Shown piece after piece: positions 1-7,134 of a stretch of 20,695 bases of DNA. Made by a program: the position numbers and the translations under genes. How positions within the stretch are numbered: position 1 is the first letter of the stretch; the number at the start of each line of letters is the position of its first letter. This DNA is from an uncultured Clostridia bacterium (lineage in GTDB: Bacteria > Bacillota > Clostridia > Christensenellales > UBA1242), in the NCBI GenBank assembly GCA_944383945.1, contig CALWRL010000006.1:1-20695 (forward strand), given 5' to 3'. Under the pieces are notes generated by a model, which did not search any database, was not told the DNA's origin, and saw nothing but the letters and a program-made list of their open reading frames with translations.

Positions 1-278
1 CTAAAAATACCTTTGTTTTTTTCGCTTTGAGTTTCTAAACTTGCGACCTTACCATCTGTTGTTTCAACAATTTCAATTATTTTTCCATAAAGACCACTAT
101 ATGTTTTAACATTGTCGCCAACTTTTAAGTTTTCAACCATGTTTTGCATAGTTTCTTGATTTTTTTTGCTCCTAAAATAGTTCAGAATAAATATTCCAAC
201 AACCAAAACCAAAAGAACAACCGGCAAAATCCATTGGGTTGCGTTATTTCCAGCACTTGTTTCTAATAAAAAATTCAT
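1..278 (-). CDS. yajC: YajC, Sec translocase accessory subunit (partial, C-terminus beyond window)
   Basis: Small membrane protein that associates with SecDF-YidC and helps Sec-dependent export. The 92 visible residues show a short N-terminus (MNFLLETSAGN), one hydrophobic helix at about residues 15-34, and then the typical basic stretch and cytoplasmic beta domain with VENLKVGDNVKTYSGLYGKI, a hallmark of YajC (usual form: GD.V.T.GG..G.I). Family members are about 85-115 residues, so little is missing. The start at 278 has a GGAG ribosome site that overlaps the TAG stop of the 33-codon ORF just upstream, so the two are probably translationally coupled. It is the last visible gene of the ruvC-ruvA-ruvB-queA-tgt unit, a common clostridial arrangement, and may also be served by the candidate promoter at 411-438. 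Confidence 0.93.
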   Translation of the reverse strand, partial: MNFLLETSAGNNATQWILPVVLLVLVVGIFILNYFRSKKNQETMQNMVENLKVGDNVKTYSGLYGKIIEIVETTDGKVASLETQSEKNKGIF

Positions 279-286
279 ATTAACTC

Positions 287-388
287 CTACATTGAAAAAG
301 CAAAAACCAAAACAACAACAATCAAAACTGCTAAAATTGGAATAACTATTTGGGCTGTTGTTAATCCTAACAATAAAGTTGTTATCAT
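287..388 (-). CDS. 33-residue hydrophobic membrane microprotein upstream of yajC
   Basis: A very short ORF of 33 codons. It begins MITTLLLGLTTAQIV and continues as almost unbroken hydrophobic sequence to AFSM, enough for one transmembrane helix and nothing else. Support for translation: a strong purine-rich ribosome site (AAGGAAGGGA) lies six bases or so before the ATG; the TAG stop is shared with the GGAG site of yajC; and a candidate promoter lies directly upstream. I do not recognise a family. Single-helix microproteins often act as accessory subunits of membrane complexes, and the coupling to yajC suggests a partner of YajC or SecDF, but that is inference. It could also be a leader ORF whose translation merely opens the yajC start. 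Confidence 0.6.
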   Translation of the reverse strand: MITTLLLGLTTAQIVIPILAVLIVVVLVFAFSM

Positions 389-410
389 GATTTCCCTTCC
401 TTTGTAAATA

Positions 411-438
411 AATATAACATATAATTAGATTTACACAA
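411..438 (-). promoter_or_regulatory. Candidate sigma-A promoter for the microprotein-yajC unit
   Basis: On the minus strand TTGTGT (433-438) and TATATT (411-416) are separated by 16 bases, in the 107-bp gap between tgt and the microprotein. Predicted transcription start is near 404, leaving a very short leader containing the ribosome site. The -35 box is weak and the region is AT-rich, so this is tentative. Confidence 0.35.
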
Positions 439-495
439 ACTATTTTATCCTAATTTCTTAAAATTAAAATTGTGTTATGCAAAAATCGACATAAC

Positions 496-1608
496 TTACC
501 ATTTAAATTCCTTTAAAAATTCATCTTTAAAATCTAATAACCTGTCTTCGTAGATAGCTTTTTTAATGTCTTCTGTTAGTTTTGTTAAAAATCTTAAATT
601 ATGAATTGAAAGAAGCTGAGCCCCAAGCATTTCATCTGCATTAATCAAGTGTCTGATGTATGCCCTAGAAAAATTTTTGCACGCATAGCAATCACAATCT
701 TCTTCTATTGGAGAAAAATCATCTTTATATTTAGCATTTCTAACTATCATTTTCCCTTTTTTTGTTAAAGCTGTTCCGTTTCTTGCAATTCTAGTTGGAA
801 GAACGCAATCCATCATGTCAACACCCCTTGCAACTGCTTCAATAAAGCAATCCGGACTTCCAACTCCCATTAAATATCTTGGCATGTTTTCAGGATATTT
901 TGGCTTTAAAAAATCTAAAATTTCATACATAACCTCTTTTGGTTCGCCAACCGAAAGTCCGCCAATTGCAATTCCACATTTAGCATATGGAACAACTTCG
1001 TTTAAACTTTTTTCTCTTAAATCTTTAAACATATTTCCTTGGATAATTGGGAATAACATTTGATTTTCATTTTTTTGGGCATCATAGCATCTTTTTAACC
1101 ATTTTGTTGTTCTTTCACACGCACTTTTCGCTTGCTGATAAGTTGCCCCAGCTTTTGTACATTCATCAAAAGCCATTATAATGTCTGAACCTAAATTGTT
1201 TTGAATTTCCATGCATTTTTCTGGTGTTATAAAAAATTTTTCACCGCTAAGATGCGAACGAAACATAACCCCTTCATCACTAACCTTTCTTAAATCTGAA
1301 AGAGAAAAAACTTGAAACCCACCACTATCAGTTAAAATTGGTCTGTCCCAATTCATAAATTTATGAAGCCCACCAGCTTTTTTAACAATTTCATCACCGG
1401 GACGCAAAAAAAGATGGTAAGTGTTTGAAAGAATGATTTGCGCTTTTAAATCTTTCAATTCCTCTGGCTTAATTCCCTTAACTGTTGCTTGTGTTCCAAC
1501 AGGCATGAAAACAGGGGTTTCAATAACTCCATGTGGCGTAACAAACTCGCCAACTCTTGCCCCACTTTGTTTGCAAACATGCTTAACTCTAAATTCAAAA
1601 TTACTCAT
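496..1608 (-). CDS. tgt: Queuine/preQ1 tRNA-guanine transglycosylase
   Basis: Exchanges guanine-34 in the anticodon of tRNAs Asp, Asn, His and Tyr for preQ1, the committed tRNA step of queuosine synthesis. The 370-residue protein has the normal length and all key motifs: LTDSGGFQVFSL with the general Asp at 94, GGLSVGE at 216-222, the nucleophile region GVDMMDCVLPTR with Asp264, and a zinc site C305-x-C307-x2-C310 with His336. I chose the ATG at 1608, not the upstream in-frame TTG at 1635, because AGGAG lies seven bases before it and the protein then begins MSNFEF, as usual for the family. That ribosome site overlaps the TAG stop of queA, so the two consecutive enzymes of the pathway are translationally coupled. 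Confidence 0.97.
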   Translation of the reverse strand: MSNFEFRVKHVCKQSGARVGEFVTPHGVIETPVFMPVGTQATVKGIKPEELKDLKAQIILSNTYHLFLRPGDEIVKKAGGLHKFMNWDRPILTDSGGFQVFSLSDLRKVSDEGVMFRSHLSGEKFFITPEKCMEIQNNLGSDIIMAFDECTKAGATYQQAKSACERTTKWLKRCYDAQKNENQMLFPIIQGNMFKDLREKSLNEVVPYAKCGIAIGGLSVGEPKEVMYEILDFLKPKYPENMPRYLMGVGSPDCFIEAVARGVDMMDCVLPTRIARNGTALTKKGKMIVRNAKYKDDFSPIEEDCDCYACKNFSRAYIRHLINADEMLGAQLLSIHNLRFLTKLTEDIKKAIYEDRLLDFKDEFLKEFKW

Positions 1609-1616
1609 AACATCTC

Positions 1617-2732
1617 CTAAATAAATAAGCAACAATCTCCAAACGAAAAAAATCTATATTTTTCGGATATTGCAGTTTTATAAATTTCCATAACATTGTC
1701 ATGCCCAATAAATGCAGAAATTAGCATTAGCAAAGTGCTTTCTGGAAGATGAAAATTTGTTAAAAGGCAATCAACAATTTTAAATTTATATGGAGGATAA
1801 ATAAAAATATCCGTTTCTTTTTCGCCACTTTTTAAAATGTAAAATTCTTTTCCATTTTCATTAACTTTTTCCGCCATGCTTTCAAGAGTTCTCATTGATG
1901 TTGTTCCAACGGCAATAATTCTTCTTCCTTCCCTTTTAGCCTTAGAAACTTCTTCTGCTGCCTCTTTTGAAACGGAAATAAATTCGCTATGCATTTTATG
2001 GTTTAAAACACAATCTTCTTTAACAGGTCTAAAAGTTCCAAGCCCAACATGAAGTAAAATTTCAACTATAATAACACCTTTTTGTTTTAATTTTTCAAGT
2101 ATTTCAGGCGTGAAATGAAGCCCAGCAGTTGGCGCAGCGCTTGAACCAGAAATTTTTGAATAAACAGTTTGATAACGATTTTTTTCTTTTAATTTTTCAT
2201 GAATATAAGGTGGTAATGGAACAGTTCCAATTCTATCTAAAATTTCCTCAAAAGAAATTTGTTTTCCATCAACTGTTTGATTGTAAATAAATTCAATTTC
2301 ACACTCGCCATATTCGCCAACTTTTGTAATTTTACCAGACAATTCTCCGTTAAAAACAATAATTGTTCCTTCTTTTAATCTTTTTGTTGGTCTTGCTATA
2401 ATTTCCCAATTATTAAGATTTTTTCTTTTTTGCAACAAAACTTCAATTTTTGCGCCTGTTTCTTTTTTGAATCCAAAAATTCTTGCAGGAAGAACCTTTG
2501 TGTTGTTTAAAACCAAAACATCGCCTTTTTTTAAATAATCAACAATATCATAAAAATGTTTATGATAAATGTGTTTCTGGCAATCATTTTTATCAAACTC
2601 ATTCTCGCTAGTAATTCGTTTTCCATCAAAAACTAACATTCTAGATTCATCTCTTTTTTCAAGAGGAGTTTGTGCAATTAATTCTTCTGGTAAATCATAA
2701 TAATATGTTGATTTTAATGTGTAATCTTTCAT
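1617..2732 (-). CDS. queA: S-adenosylmethionine:tRNA ribosyltransferase-isomerase
   Basis: Transfers the ribosyl group of SAM to preQ1-modified tRNA and isomerises it to epoxyqueuosine, the step after Tgt. Family signatures are plain: DLPEELIAQTPLEKRDESRM near the N-terminus, VLNNTKVLPARI, the APTAGLHFTPE motif around residues 200-210, HVGLGTFRPV, AVGTTSMRTLES and TNFHLPESTLLMLISAF. At 371 residues it is longer than the usual 340-350, owing to an insertion after LVFDGK (about residues 40-60) that carries extra His and Cys. The ATG has no Shine-Dalgarno site at the normal distance. The nearest AAAAGGAG is 27 bases upstream and is instead correctly placed for an eight-codon mini-ORF whose TGA overlaps this ATG (see 2729-2752). 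Confidence 0.96.
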   Translation of the reverse strand: MKDYTLKSTYYYDLPEELIAQTPLEKRDESRMLVFDGKRITSENEFDKNDCQKHIYHKHFYDIVDYLKKGDVLVLNNTKVLPARIFGFKKETGAKIEVLLQKRKNLNNWEIIARPTKRLKEGTIIVFNGELSGKITKVGEYGECEIEFIYNQTVDGKQISFEEILDRIGTVPLPPYIHEKLKEKNRYQTVYSKISGSSAAPTAGLHFTPEILEKLKQKGVIIVEILLHVGLGTFRPVKEDCVLNHKMHSEFISVSKEAAEEVSKAKREGRRIIAVGTTSMRTLESMAEKVNENGKEFYILKSGEKETDIFIYPPYKFKIVDCLLTNFHLPESTLLMLISAFIGHDNVMEIYKTAISEKYRFFSFGDCCLFI

Positions 2733-2752
2733 AAGCTTTGTCGCACAGCCAC
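2729..2752 (-). CDS. Candidate leader mini-ORF overlapping the queA start
   Basis: GTG start at 2752, seven codons (VAVRQSL) and TGA, with the TGA overlapping the queA ATG as ATGA. A strong AAAAGGAG (2760-2767) lies seven bases before the GTG, while queA itself has no ribosome site at a normal distance. This fits termination-reinitiation coupling. It may equally be a chance ORF. Confidence 0.35.
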   Translation of the reverse strand: MAVRQSL

Positions 2753-2757
2753 GCGAC
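2740..2757 (-). promoter_or_regulatory. GC-rich hairpin between ribosome site and queA start
   Basis: GTCGC (2740-2744) and GCGAC (2753-2757) form a five-pair stem with an eight-base loop, extendable by a G-U pair. It separates AAAAGGAG from the queA ATG and could bring them closer in the folded mRNA. Its GC content is far above its surroundings. It does not match the preQ1 riboswitch consensus that I know. Confidence 0.4.
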
Positions 2758-2787
2758 TGCTCCTTTTATAATTTTCTATTTAAATTT

Positions 2788-3795
2788 TTAATCTTGATTT
2801 GGAATTTCTTTTCCTAAATGCTCGTATGCAGGAGGAAGAACAAGCCTTCCTCTTGGCGTTCTAGAAATATAACCAAGTTGAATTAAATATGGCTCGTAAA
2901 CATCTTCAATTGTAGATGCTTCCTCCCCTGTTGCCGCCGCCAATGTTTCTAAGCCAACAGGTCCTCCGCCAAATTTTTCAATCATAGTTTCTAATATTCT
3001 TCTGTCTATGTGGTCTAGCCCCAACTTGTCAACTTCCATTAAGCCAAGAGCTTTATCTGCAAGCTCCAATGTTATTTTGCCCTCTCCAATAACTTGAGCA
3101 AAATCTCTAACACGCTTTAAAAGTCTGTTGGCAATTCTTGGAGTCCCACGGCTTCTTTTTGCAATTTCCAACATCGCACTTTCTTCTATTTCAATTCCAA
3201 GAATTTTTGCCGAGCGTTCAACAATAATCGATAGCTCTTTATCCGAATAAAGTTCAAGCCTTGCAATAACTCCAAATCTATCTCTCAACGGACCAGCTAT
3301 CATACCAGCCCTAGTTGTTGCGCCAATAAGTGTAAAAGGTTTTATTTTTAGACGCATATTTCTTGCCGAAGGACCCTTACCAACAATAAAATCCAAAGCA
3401 AAATCTTCCATTGCAGGATATAAAATTTCTTCAACACTTTTGTTTAATCTGTGAATTTCATCTATGAATAAAACATCGTTTGTGTTTAAATTCGTTAATA
3501 TTGCAGCTAAATCTGCCGCATGCTCAATTGCAGGGCCAGACGTAACTTTAATTTGGCTGCCTAATTCGTTCGCAATTATATGCGATATTGTTGTTTTACC
3601 TAAACCAGGAGGCCCGTAAAGCAAAACATGATCTAACGCCTCTTTTCTTTCTTTAGCAGCTTTAATAAAAACTTCTAAATTAGCCTTAACTTTTTCTTGC
3701 CCAACATATTCTTTCATTGATGTTGGACGAAGACGGTTTTCTATCTCACTATCAGTTATGTTTTTTGTGCTAGTTATAAATCTGTTGTTTTCCAT
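2788..3795 (-). CDS. ruvB: Holliday junction branch-migration ATPase RuvB
   Basis: Hexameric AAA+ motor that, loaded by RuvA, drives branch migration of Holliday junctions during recombinational repair. At 335 residues it is full length. It shows Walker A GPPGLGKTT (61-69), Walker B LFIDEIHRL (109-117), the sensor/arginine-finger region GATTRAGMIAGPLRDRFG, and the C-terminal winged-helix DNA-binding domain with VGLETLAAATGEE and GYISRTPRGR. An AAAGGA ribosome site precedes the ATG by about nine bases. It starts 14 bases after the ruvA stop within the ruvC-ruvA-ruvB run, and the queuosine genes follow after a 55-base gap holding the hairpin at 2740-2757. Confidence 0.98.
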   Translation of the reverse strand: MENNRFITSTKNITDSEIENRLRPTSMKEYVGQEKVKANLEVFIKAAKERKEALDHVLLYGPPGLGKTTISHIIANELGSQIKVTSGPAIEHAADLAAILTNLNTNDVLFIDEIHRLNKSVEEILYPAMEDFALDFIVGKGPSARNMRLKIKPFTLIGATTRAGMIAGPLRDRFGVIARLELYSDKELSIIVERSAKILGIEIEESAMLEIAKRSRGTPRIANRLLKRVRDFAQVIGEGKITLELADKALGLMEVDKLGLDHIDRRILETMIEKFGGGPVGLETLAAATGEEASTIEDVYEPYLIQLGYISRTPRGRLVLPPAYEHLGKEIPNQD

Positions 3796-3809
3796 TTAAA
3801 TTTAATCCT

Positions 3810-4400
3810 TTAATTACTTAAATTTTGAAAAGCTTTTCTTATTATATCTTCAGTTGTTTCACAATTTAAAGAATTTTCACGCGCCAATCTATAAGCTTCA
3901 TTCTTATTAACTCCAAGTGCTATTAAAGCCTCTGTTGCTTCATCAATAATACTTTCATTTGCTATATTTTCTCCAGCAACTTCCGAATCGAAGCCAACAA
4001 CCGAAATTTTGTCTTTAAGTTCCAAAACAATTCTTTCCGCTGTTTTTTTGCCAAGCCCTTTAACAGTTGAAAGCAATTTAACATCTCCTGTTTTAATTGC
4101 AACCATAAGGTCGGAAGGCTTAATTCCAGAAAGAATAGCCAAAGCAACTTTTGGACCAATTCCAGAAACAGAAATTAATTTCAAAAAAACATTTTTTTCA
4201 TCAATGGAAAAAAAACCGAAAAGACTAATTTCATCTTCTCTAACATGCATGTAAGTGAAAACCCTAGAAACCGAACCTGTTTGAGGAAGATTATCCAAGG
4301 CAAACATCGAAACATTTAATTCATATCCAATTCCATTAACTTCTAAAACAACTAAATTTTCAGATTTTAAAACAATTTCGCCAACTAAATAATTTATCAT
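3810..4400 (-). CDS. ruvA: Holliday junction DNA-binding subunit RuvA
   Basis: Tetrameric protein that binds the four-way junction and recruits RuvB. The 196 residues match the usual length. Domain I (OB fold) starts MINYLVGEIV and includes NGIGYELNVS. Domain II carries the two helix-hairpin-helix motifs, visible as LISVSGIGPKVALAIL (about 76-91) and LLSTVKGLGKKTAERIVLEL (about 109-128). Domain III, which contacts RuvB, is the C-terminal three-helix segment with EATEALIALGVNKNEAYRLA. An acidic, variable linker joins II and III. An AAAGGTG ribosome site precedes the start. It lies 28 bases after the ruvC stop and is presumably co-transcribed with ruvC. Confidence 0.98.
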   Translation of the reverse strand: MINYLVGEIVLKSENLVVLEVNGIGYELNVSMFALDNLPQTGSVSRVFTYMHVREDEISLFGFFSIDEKNVFLKLISVSGIGPKVALAILSGIKPSDLMVAIKTGDVKLLSTVKGLGKKTAERIVLELKDKISVVGFDSEVAGENIANESIIDEATEALIALGVNKNEAYRLARENSLNCETTEDIIRKAFQNLSN

Positions 4401-4428
4401 ATGTTCATTATAACACCTTTTAAAAATT

Positions 4429-4911
4429 TTATCTAATGATTAACTGATTAAAATTTGCATGAGTAATAGCAACTGCCAAAGCATCTGCAGCATCATCTGG
4501 TTTAGGAACTTTTTCCAAACCCAAAATGGCTTTAACCATAAACTGAACTTGCGCCTTTTCTGCCCTCCCATTTCCAGTTAAAGCCTGCTTAATTTGCAAC
4601 GGTGTATATTCAAAAATTTGCCCGCACGAATGAATGCCTGCAAGAAGAATAACTCCCCTAGCTTCTGCAACAGGAATAACAGTTGTTTGGTTTTTAAAAT
4701 AAAACAATTCTTCAACAGCCATTTGCTCGGGCTTAAATTCTTCAATAAGCTTCTCAATTGAATCATAAATCATCGCTAGTCTAACTGCAATATCTTCTTC
4801 TTTTGGTGTTTCAATAACACCGTAATCAACAACATTGTATTGCGAATTTTCATAATCTATAACTCCATACCCAACAATGCCATAACCAGGGTCAATTCCT
4901 AAAATTCTCAT
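4429..4911 (-). CDS. ruvC: Holliday junction endonuclease RuvC
   Basis: Dimeric RNase H-fold nuclease that resolves junctions after RuvAB branch migration. All catalytic acids are present: Asp7 in MRILGIDPGYG, Glu67 in AVEELF, and Asp140 and Asp143 in PDDAADALA. It is 160 residues, normal for the family. I chose the ATG at 4911 because MRILGIDPG is the family's standard N-terminus; the in-frame ATG at 4932 adds MLLYNTI and lies upstream of the -10 box. Neither start has a Shine-Dalgarno site. The -10 box TATAAT ends six bases before the ATG, which places the predicted transcription start on the start codon itself, so the mRNA is probably leaderless. It is the first gene of the operon. Confidence 0.96.
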   Translation of the reverse strand: MRILGIDPGYGIVGYGVIDYENSQYNVVDYGVIETPKEEDIAVRLAMIYDSIEKLIEEFKPEQMAVEELFYFKNQTTVIPVAEARGVILLAGIHSCGQIFEYTPLQIKQALTGNGRAEKAQVQFMVKAILGLEKVPKPDDAADALAVAITHANFNQLIIR

Positions 4912-4917
4912 AATAGT

Positions 4918-4946
4918 ATTATATAACAGCATTTAATTTTTTTCAA
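4918..4946 (-). promoter_or_regulatory. ruvC operon promoter, predicted leaderless start
   Basis: TTGAAA (4941-4946) and a perfect TATAAT (4918-4923) with a 17-base spacer on the minus strand. The usual seven-base offset from the -10 box puts transcription start at 4911, the A of the ruvC ATG. Confidence 0.8.
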
Positions 4947-4968
4947 ATTAAAAATTATGTTAATTATT

Positions 4969-4996
4969 TTGAAAAAATGAAAAATTTTTATATAAT
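4969..4996 (+). promoter_or_regulatory. radC promoter, predicted leaderless start
   Basis: TTGAAA (4969-4974) and TATAAT (4991-4996) with a 16-base spacer. Transcription would begin near 5003, one to three bases before the radC ATG at 5005. It is divergent from, and built like, the ruvC promoter in the same short intergenic region. Confidence 0.75.
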
Positions 4997-5004
4997 TTCT
5001 ATGA

Positions 5005-5811
5005 ATGGAAACAAAAGATAAAAATCAAATTCACGAAAACCATAGAAAACGTCTTCAAAATTTAATTTACAATTCAAACTTGGAAAATTTAAGTGAAATT
5101 CAAATTTTGGAATATATTTTAACTTTGTTTATTCCAAGAAAAGATACTAATCCGCTTGCTCATGCTTTATTAAACGAATTCGGAAGCATAAGTGATGTTT
5201 TTGAAGCCAACTACAATCGCCTTTTAACAATAAAAGGAGTTGGAGTTTCAACAGCAGTAAAAATAAAATCTCTTTGCAAAATATTTCACTACACCATTGA
5301 GCAAAATAAAACCAAAAACTCTCAAATTCTTTCAACACCATCTCAAATAATAGATTTCTTCAATACTTTTTTAAGTAAAAAGACAAACGAAGAATTTTAC
5401 ATGGCAAGTTTAACCGCTAAAAATGAACTTATAAAAGTTGACAAAATTGCTGATGGTAATGTTAATAAAATTACAATTGATATAAGAAAAATATCCGAGC
5501 TTGTAATAAAGAACAACGCCAGCTTAGTTGTTATTGCTCATAATCACCCAGACGGAAATCCGCAACCTTCCGTAGAAGATATTGGTGCAACATCTAAAAT
5601 ATTTTCGGCATTATCTGTTCTTGGTGTTGGCTTGTTAGACCATATAATAATAGCGAACAATTCATTTTTCAGTTTTCACGCCTATGGTTTATTAAATCAT
5701 ATTAGCGAAACCGAGCAAACAAAACATAATAAATTATCAAACAAGATTTATTCATATATTGTAGACAACAGCAATTGTGAAATTCAAAACTCTAAAACCA
5801 TGCCAAATTAA
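5005..5811 (+). CDS. radC: RadC/YsxA-family JAB1/MPN-domain protein
   Basis: RadC-family protein of 268 residues. The name is historical; the family's biochemical role is unsettled, with proposed links to DNA repair and to mobile elements. The N-terminal UPF0758 region carries HENHRKRL (10-17), then a helix-hairpin-helix-like segment LLTIKGVGVSTAVKIKSL (73-90). The C-terminal JAB domain has the full metal motif: H179-N-H181-P-D-G-N-P-x-P-S189-x-x-D192, followed by LLDHIII. About 38 low-complexity residues extend beyond the usual end (normal length is around 225). There is no ribosome site; a -10 box ends eight bases before the ATG, so a leaderless mRNA is likely. The unit ends at the terminator near 5846-5868. 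It is divergent from ruvC, and shared regulation is possible. Confidence 0.92.
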   Translation: METKDKNQIHENHRKRLQNLIYNSNLENLSEIQILEYILTLFIPRKDTNPLAHALLNEFGSISDVFEANYNRLLTIKGVGVSTAVKIKSLCKIFHYTIEQNKTKNSQILSTPSQIIDFFNTFLSKKTNEEFYMASLTAKNELIKVDKIADGNVNKITIDIRKISELVIKNNASLVVIAHNHPDGNPQPSVEDIGATSKIFSALSVLGVGLLDHIIIANNSFFSFHAYGLLNHISETEQTKHNKLSNKIYSYIVDNSNCEIQNSKTMPN

Positions 5812-5845
5812 TACAATTGTTAAAGAATGTAAAAGCAAAAAAAAC

Positions 5846-5868
5846 AGCCAAAACTATTGGCTTTTTTT
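5846..5868 (+). terminator. Rho-independent terminator after radC
   Basis: AGCCAA (5846-5851) and TTGGCT (5857-5862) form a stem with a five-base loop, followed by a run of T to 5868. An A-run precedes the stem, so the stem can extend and some function on the minus strand is possible. It marks the left edge of the accessory block. Confidence 0.85.
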
Positions 5869-5943
5869 ATTATTTAATTAAAAATTTTTATTGTATAAAA
5901 GAAACAAAATTCGACAAAAAACAACTATTTAAAGGCATTGCTA

Positions 5944-5972
5944 TTGACTTTAAAGCCAAAATAATGTATCAT
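5944..5972 (+). promoter_or_regulatory. Promoter of the phosphoesterase operon
   Basis: TTGACT (5944-5949) and TATCAT (5967-5972) with a 17-base spacer. Predicted start of transcription is near 5979, which rules out the in-frame ATG at 5971 and supports the start at 6001. The octamer-like TTTAAAGG/TTTAAAGC occurs twice (about 5930 and 5949), possibly an operator. Confidence 0.75.
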
Positions 5973-6000
5973 GATTAAGAAATTAAATAGCGAGGTGAAA

Positions 6001-7122
6001 ATGACTGCTCAACAAAATGAAGATTTTTCTGGTGGAAAAATTTCAAACAAAAAAAACTTTTCAACCAATCTGTTTAGATTAGACGATTTGCCATCATATC
6101 CGGCAGCCGCCGCCTACAATAAAATAATTGAAAATGAAGCACCTAAACCAATAAATCATCTTTTTTACGATTTATCAAATAGAGATAATTTTAGTTTGTT
6201 GGTTTTAACAGACAACCATTGGGGCTCAATATCCTCTCACTTTATGGCATCAATTGCAGCACAAATGATAGCAAAATATGTTCCTGGAATATATCTTGGC
6301 TACAATGGCGACAATAGAAACAACGCAATCAACACCGAGCAATGTGTTTCAAGCGCATTAGATAACGCATTATCCCCTGTTATCGAATTAAAATTGTGGT
6401 ATGAAGTTTTTATGGACTCAATAGTTCAAAACAAAACAATGTTCATAAATTCTGGTAACCATGATAACGGAAAAAGAACACAAAGTTTTGGAACAGATAT
6501 TTTAGCAACATTCTTTGCTGGAACGCCTTATTTTGAAAAATATTCTAGATTTTCAACACTATTAACAGTAAGATTAAAAGCAGAAAATCGCAAAGGCTAT
6601 GAAGATGTTAAAATTTACATAGACCACGGAAATTCGCTAAAAGGTGGAGACGGAACAAAATTAGATAAGGGTGTTAAATTAGCAAAATCTTACGGAGCAA
6701 GAGTTGCAATTTTTGGCCATGTTCACCAAGATTTAACTGCAGATTATAGAATCAAAAATGTTGTAGACCCTGAAACAGGAAAATCAAACAACGAAGATTT
6801 ATCCGTAATAGTTTTGCCAGCAACAATGGGGCAAGAAACATACGCATTAGAAGAAAGATATGAAACTGCTCCTAGCGATTTAAAATTAATTAGAATAGGA
6901 ACAAAACAAAACGAATATCTTAATGGTTCAACTCAAAGAGAAAGAAGAAGTTTAAATAAAACATCAATCTACTGCGATTGCACTCAAATTCCAAACAAAT
7001 TATGGGCTTTTGGAATGGAAGAAGCAACAAGATTAAGAGATAAATATGAAGAAATAAAGAAATCAGTTAACCCAAAAAATAATAAAGCTATAAAAGATGT
7101 TTTAAACAACTACTTTAAATAA
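6001..7122 (+). CDS. Calcineurin-like metallophosphoesterase
   Basis: A 373-residue phosphoesterase with every metal-binding motif of the superfamily: D71-x-H73 (TDNHWG), D104 in YNGDN, G152-N-H-D155, H209 in YIDHGN, and G239-H-V-H242. The substrate is unknown; relatives cut phosphomonoesters, phosphodiesters or DNA ends. There is no signal peptide, so it should be cytosolic. The N-terminal 50 residues and the part after 260 (including LPATMGQETYALEERY) are outside the recognised core. The start at 6001 has an AGGTG site six bases upstream and lies after the predicted transcription start. It is the first gene of a unit with a paralogue and a zinc-ribbon gene, each 10-15 bases apart with good ribosome sites. 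The Mre11/SbcD or phage-type phosphatase label would be guesswork. Confidence 0.85.
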   Translation: MTAQQNEDFSGGKISNKKNFSTNLFRLDDLPSYPAAAAYNKIIENEAPKPINHLFYDLSNRDNFSLLVLTDNHWGSISSHFMASIAAQMIAKYVPGIYLGYNGDNRNNAINTEQCVSSALDNALSPVIELKLWYEVFMDSIVQNKTMFINSGNHDNGKRTQSFGTDILATFFAGTPYFEKYSRFSTLLTVRLKAENRKGYEDVKIYIDHGNSLKGGDGTKLDKGVKLAKSYGARVAIFGHVHQDLTADYRIKNVVDPETGKSNNEDLSVIVLPATMGQETYALEERYETAPSDLKLIRIGTKQNEYLNGSTQRERRSLNKTSIYCDCTQIPNKLWAFGMEEATRLRDKYEEIKKSVNPKNNKAIKDVLNNYFK

Positions 7123-7134
7123 AGGAGAAAACAG

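Noticed and set aside
815..1624. Plus-strand ORFs opposite tgt
   Set aside because: Antisense shadows of a well-conserved gene, with no ribosome sites or family resemblance.
1609..1635. TTG start extending tgt by nine residues
   Set aside because: The ATG at 1608 has an ideal ribosome site and matches the family N-terminus.
2733..2787. preQ1 riboswitch upstream of queA
   Set aside because: The gene context invites it, but the hairpin lacks the preQ1-I or preQ1-II conserved bases and sits between ribosome site and start codon.
5971..6000. Ten-residue N-terminal extension of the phosphoesterase
   Set aside because: Its ATG lies in the -10 box and has no ribosome site, while the ATG at 6001 has AGGTG.
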